From NCBI GenBank assembly GCA_017510065.1, contig JAFWOB010000073.1, forward strand, positions 1 to 34,138: 34,138 nucleotides of DNA, written 5' to 3'. Made by a program: the position numbers and the translations under genes. Position 1 is the stretch's first letter, and the number at the start of each line of letters is the position of its first letter. The notes under the pieces were generated by a model, which was not told where the DNA came from, ran no database searches, and worked only from the letters and a program-made list of their open reading frames with translations. This document shows, one piece after another, positions 32,900-34,138 of this stretch. Source of the stretch: Parasporobacterium sp. (lineage in GTDB: Bacteria > Bacillota > Clostridia > Lachnospirales > Lachnospiraceae).

Positions 32900-33310
32900 T
32901 CATTTATCCTTTTCATCATATGGCTTGTTCCATGAACCAATCTCAATCAGATTTCCTTCCGGATCAGCAATATAACAAGTTCGCTGTCCCCAGGGCTCCG
33001 TTTCCGGCTTCAGGACTGGTGCAGCTCCATTTTCCACAGCATTTCTAAATGCTGCATCAACCTCCTCAAAGGTATCAACATAGAGAGCCAATTCAAAATG
33101 TCCGTTCAACCCTTTGATATATTCATAGCTTCGGTCCGTCATCTTTTCAAAGTCTTTTCTGCCGTACAGCAAAAACAATGTCCCGTCTTTTACAAGATAC
33201 ACATTGGAAGTATCTTCTGCTTCCCGGATCTCAAATCCAAGCACATCTCTGTAAAACCGGATCATCTTTCCCATATCCTCAACGAACAGACCAAATCCAT
33301 CTAATCTCAT
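32900..33310 (-). CDS. VOC (glyoxalase/bleomycin resistance-like) family protein
   Basis: A 136-aa protein with the paired βαβββ modules of the vicinal oxygen chelate fold. MIRFYRDVLGFEIRE and the closing YIADPEGNLIEIGSWNKP are typical. Possible metal ligands are H in NGHFEL and E in NLIEIG. The metal-dependent reaction cannot be assigned: family members include glyoxalases, dioxygenases and drug-binding proteins. It is the second gene of the six-gene run. Confidence 0.85.
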   Translation of the reverse strand: MRLDGFGLFVEDMGKMIRFYRDVLGFEIREAEDTSNVYLVKDGTLFLLYGRKDFEKMTDRSYEYIKGLNGHFELALYVDTFEEVDAAFRNAVENGAAPVLKPETEPWGQRTCYIADPEGNLIEIGSWNKPYDEKDK

Positions 33311-33339
33311 GATGCTGTGTACTCCTTTTGTCTTTTGAT

Positions 33340-33813
33340 TTACGGTTCGATTTCTTTTTTATGATTCCAGTGGATCCCGATATGTCCGATTCCAAGGATC
33401 AGCACTGCAATTCCTAATATAACATTTTTTCCATAAACTGCCAGCAGTAAAAATGCCATGACAGGAAGCGAAGCACCCGCTACCGGAATCCCAAGCAGAT
33501 CCCTGTAAAAATCCTGCATGGTCCTTGGACTTTTGAAATAACGGATCCAGAAAACCTCATAAAGGATCATCAATACGAAAGCAGCGATCAGCCACCAGGA
33601 CCAGTTTGACCAGGGCTTTATATTAAAATCAGAGAAGATCAGTACCGTACACGAAACCAGTATTTCTCCTGCTCTTTCGAATAGCAGCAGCACTTTATTT
33701 TCATTGCCGGAATACTTTTCGTAGTCTTTCGGCTGCATTCTTGTCCATATAATATTCGGCACCATCAGCATGATCAAAAAGATCAGCCCTACATAAGAAA
33801 AACCGAAATGCAT
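33340..33813 (-). CDS. Small integral membrane protein, function unknown
   Basis: A 157-aa protein with about four membrane helices (near the N-terminus, around WSNWSWWLIAAFVLMILYEV, and two towards the end) and a polar motif FKSPRTMQDFYRDLLGIPVAGA. The His-rich last stretch ends in HWNHKKEIEP. I recognise a common hypothetical family but no function. The start is placed at 33813 (MHFGFSYVG) because GAGGAG lies about 8 nt upstream; the open frame extends 20 codons further to 33873 without a good ribosome site. First gene of the run ending in eetB-like. Confidence 0.7.
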   Translation of the reverse strand: MHFGFSYVGLIFLIMLMVPNIIWTRMQPKDYEKYSGNENKVLLLFERAGEILVSCTVLIFSDFNIKPWSNWSWWLIAAFVLMILYEVFWIRYFKSPRTMQDFYRDLLGIPVAGASLPVMAFLLLAVYGKNVILGIAVLILGIGHIGIHWNHKKEIEP

Positions 33814-33859
33814 GATTCTACTCCTCTTGCAAAAAATAACTTTTTTCAATCCGGTTTTT

Positions 33860-33865
33860 ATTATA
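33860..33865 (-). promoter_or_regulatory. Probable -10 of the six-gene run
   Basis: TATAAT on the minus strand, about 47 bp before the first ATG of the run. No good TTGACA-like -35 at 16-18 bp is visible (TCAAAA at 17), so this is a tentative call. Confidence 0.4.
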
Positions 33866-33916
33866 TCATTCAAATATATCTTTTTGATGCATTAAATTGT
33901 CCATTTTACTCTGCAC

Positions 33917-33993
33917 TGTTCTTATATTTGCTAAATGTTTGATCTGAGAACATCTGGTGCTCTCAAAATCTAATTTCTTTAAATTAAAGAATA
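33917..33993. repeat. Second palindrome cluster of the same family, cut by IS element
   Basis: Right half TGTTCTT (33917-33923), then a 22-bp interval, then the dyad GAGAACA-TCTGG-TGCTCTC (33946-33964), then exactly 22 bp, then left half AAGAATA (33987-33993). Halves and spacing match the array at 28736-29073. The element end at about 34001 replaces the expected right half of the last dyad. Confidence 0.82.
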
Positions 33994-34000
33994 TAATGTG

Positions 34001-34138
34001 GTCACGTCCGTATAATGGTGTAAATTGAATATTGTAAGAGCCAAAGGCTCATCCTTTAGGTATAATATCATTCGACCAAAAACAACAAATACCGGGGAGG
34101 ACGAACACAATGGCTCAACTCAATATTACATTGAATCA
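34001..34138 (+). mobile_element. Left end of an IS256-family insertion sequence (partial)
   Basis: The stretch beginning GTCACGTCCGTATAATGGTG resembles the IS256 terminal inverted repeat as I remember it (core GTCCGTATAATNGTGTAAA). A short hairpin GAGCC-AAA-GGCTC (34038-34050), a TATAAT (34061-34066) and a GGGGAGG ribosome site (34094-34100) lead to the transposase start. The right end lies outside the window, so target duplication cannot be checked; the likely left copy ends near 34000. Confidence 0.8.
34110..34138 (+). CDS. Transposase N-terminus, IS256 family (partial, runs off the window)
   Basis: The first nine codons read MAQLNITLN, which is how many Firmicute IS256-family transposases begin. 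Mutator-type DDE transposase is expected. GGGGAGG sits about 9 nt before the ATG. Only the start is visible, so integrity cannot be judged. Confidence 0.7.

Overview
The window looks like a chromosomal segment of a strictly anaerobic, low-to-mid GC Firmicute, most likely a Lachnospiraceae-type Clostridium. The basis is family resemblance: a SpoIIE/RsbW/STAS partner-switching set, a DUF445 protein, a Clostridia-style secreted nuclease, an ApbE/NusG-II/Gx trio, an HdrABC-Flox set and an IS256-type element end. No rRNA, tRNA or CRISPR array was seen. Taxonomy is inferred, not proven.

Layout. (1) 200-2416 (+): a Suv3-like helicase whose stop codon overlaps that of the convergent gene. (2) 27673 down to 2413 (-): 24 co-directional genes with no gap above 45 nt, probably one very long transcription unit or a few nested ones. 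In transcript order: an Fe-S molybdopterin oxidoreductase, a four-cluster ferredoxin, a TorD-like chaperone, AsrA-like and two AsrB-like electron-input proteins, a transhydroxylase-like molybdenum enzyme (large subunit with an added N-terminal SCP2-like lipid-binding domain, plus small subunit), a polyprenyl diphosphate synthase, HdrC-HdrB-HdrA, FloxD-C-B-A, a 73-aa membrane-anchored protein, a UbiA prenyltransferase, a radical SAM protein, DUF445, then STAS/RsbW/SpoIIE and a secreted nuclease. (3) 27674-27821: the divergent promoter region with a LysR gene at 27822-28697 (+), a well-formed promoter for the long block, and two dyads placed as LysR targets. (4) 28736-29073: an array of eight imperfect palindromes separated by exactly 22 bp, between convergent genes. 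(5) GAPDH (-). (6) 33813 down to 30384 (-): a six-gene run ending in ApbE, an EetA-like and an EetB-like protein. (7) 33917-33993: a second copy of the palindrome array, cut by the left end of an IS256-family element that runs off the window.

Working idea (inference). The long block couples NAD(P)H and ferredoxin electron transfer (Hdr-Flox, and an AsrAB-like module without AsrC) to two cytoplasmic molybdenum enzymes, alongside genes that make a polyprenyl chain and attach it to an aromatic ring. The SCP2-like domain on the transhydroxylase homologue recalls the SCP2 proteins UbiJ/UbiT of ubiquinone synthesis. This suggests an oxygen-independent hydroxyl-group chemistry acting on a prenylated or otherwise hydrophobic aromatic compound. 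The competing idea is a catabolic or respiratory pathway for phenolic compounds, with the prenyl genes serving a quinone pool.
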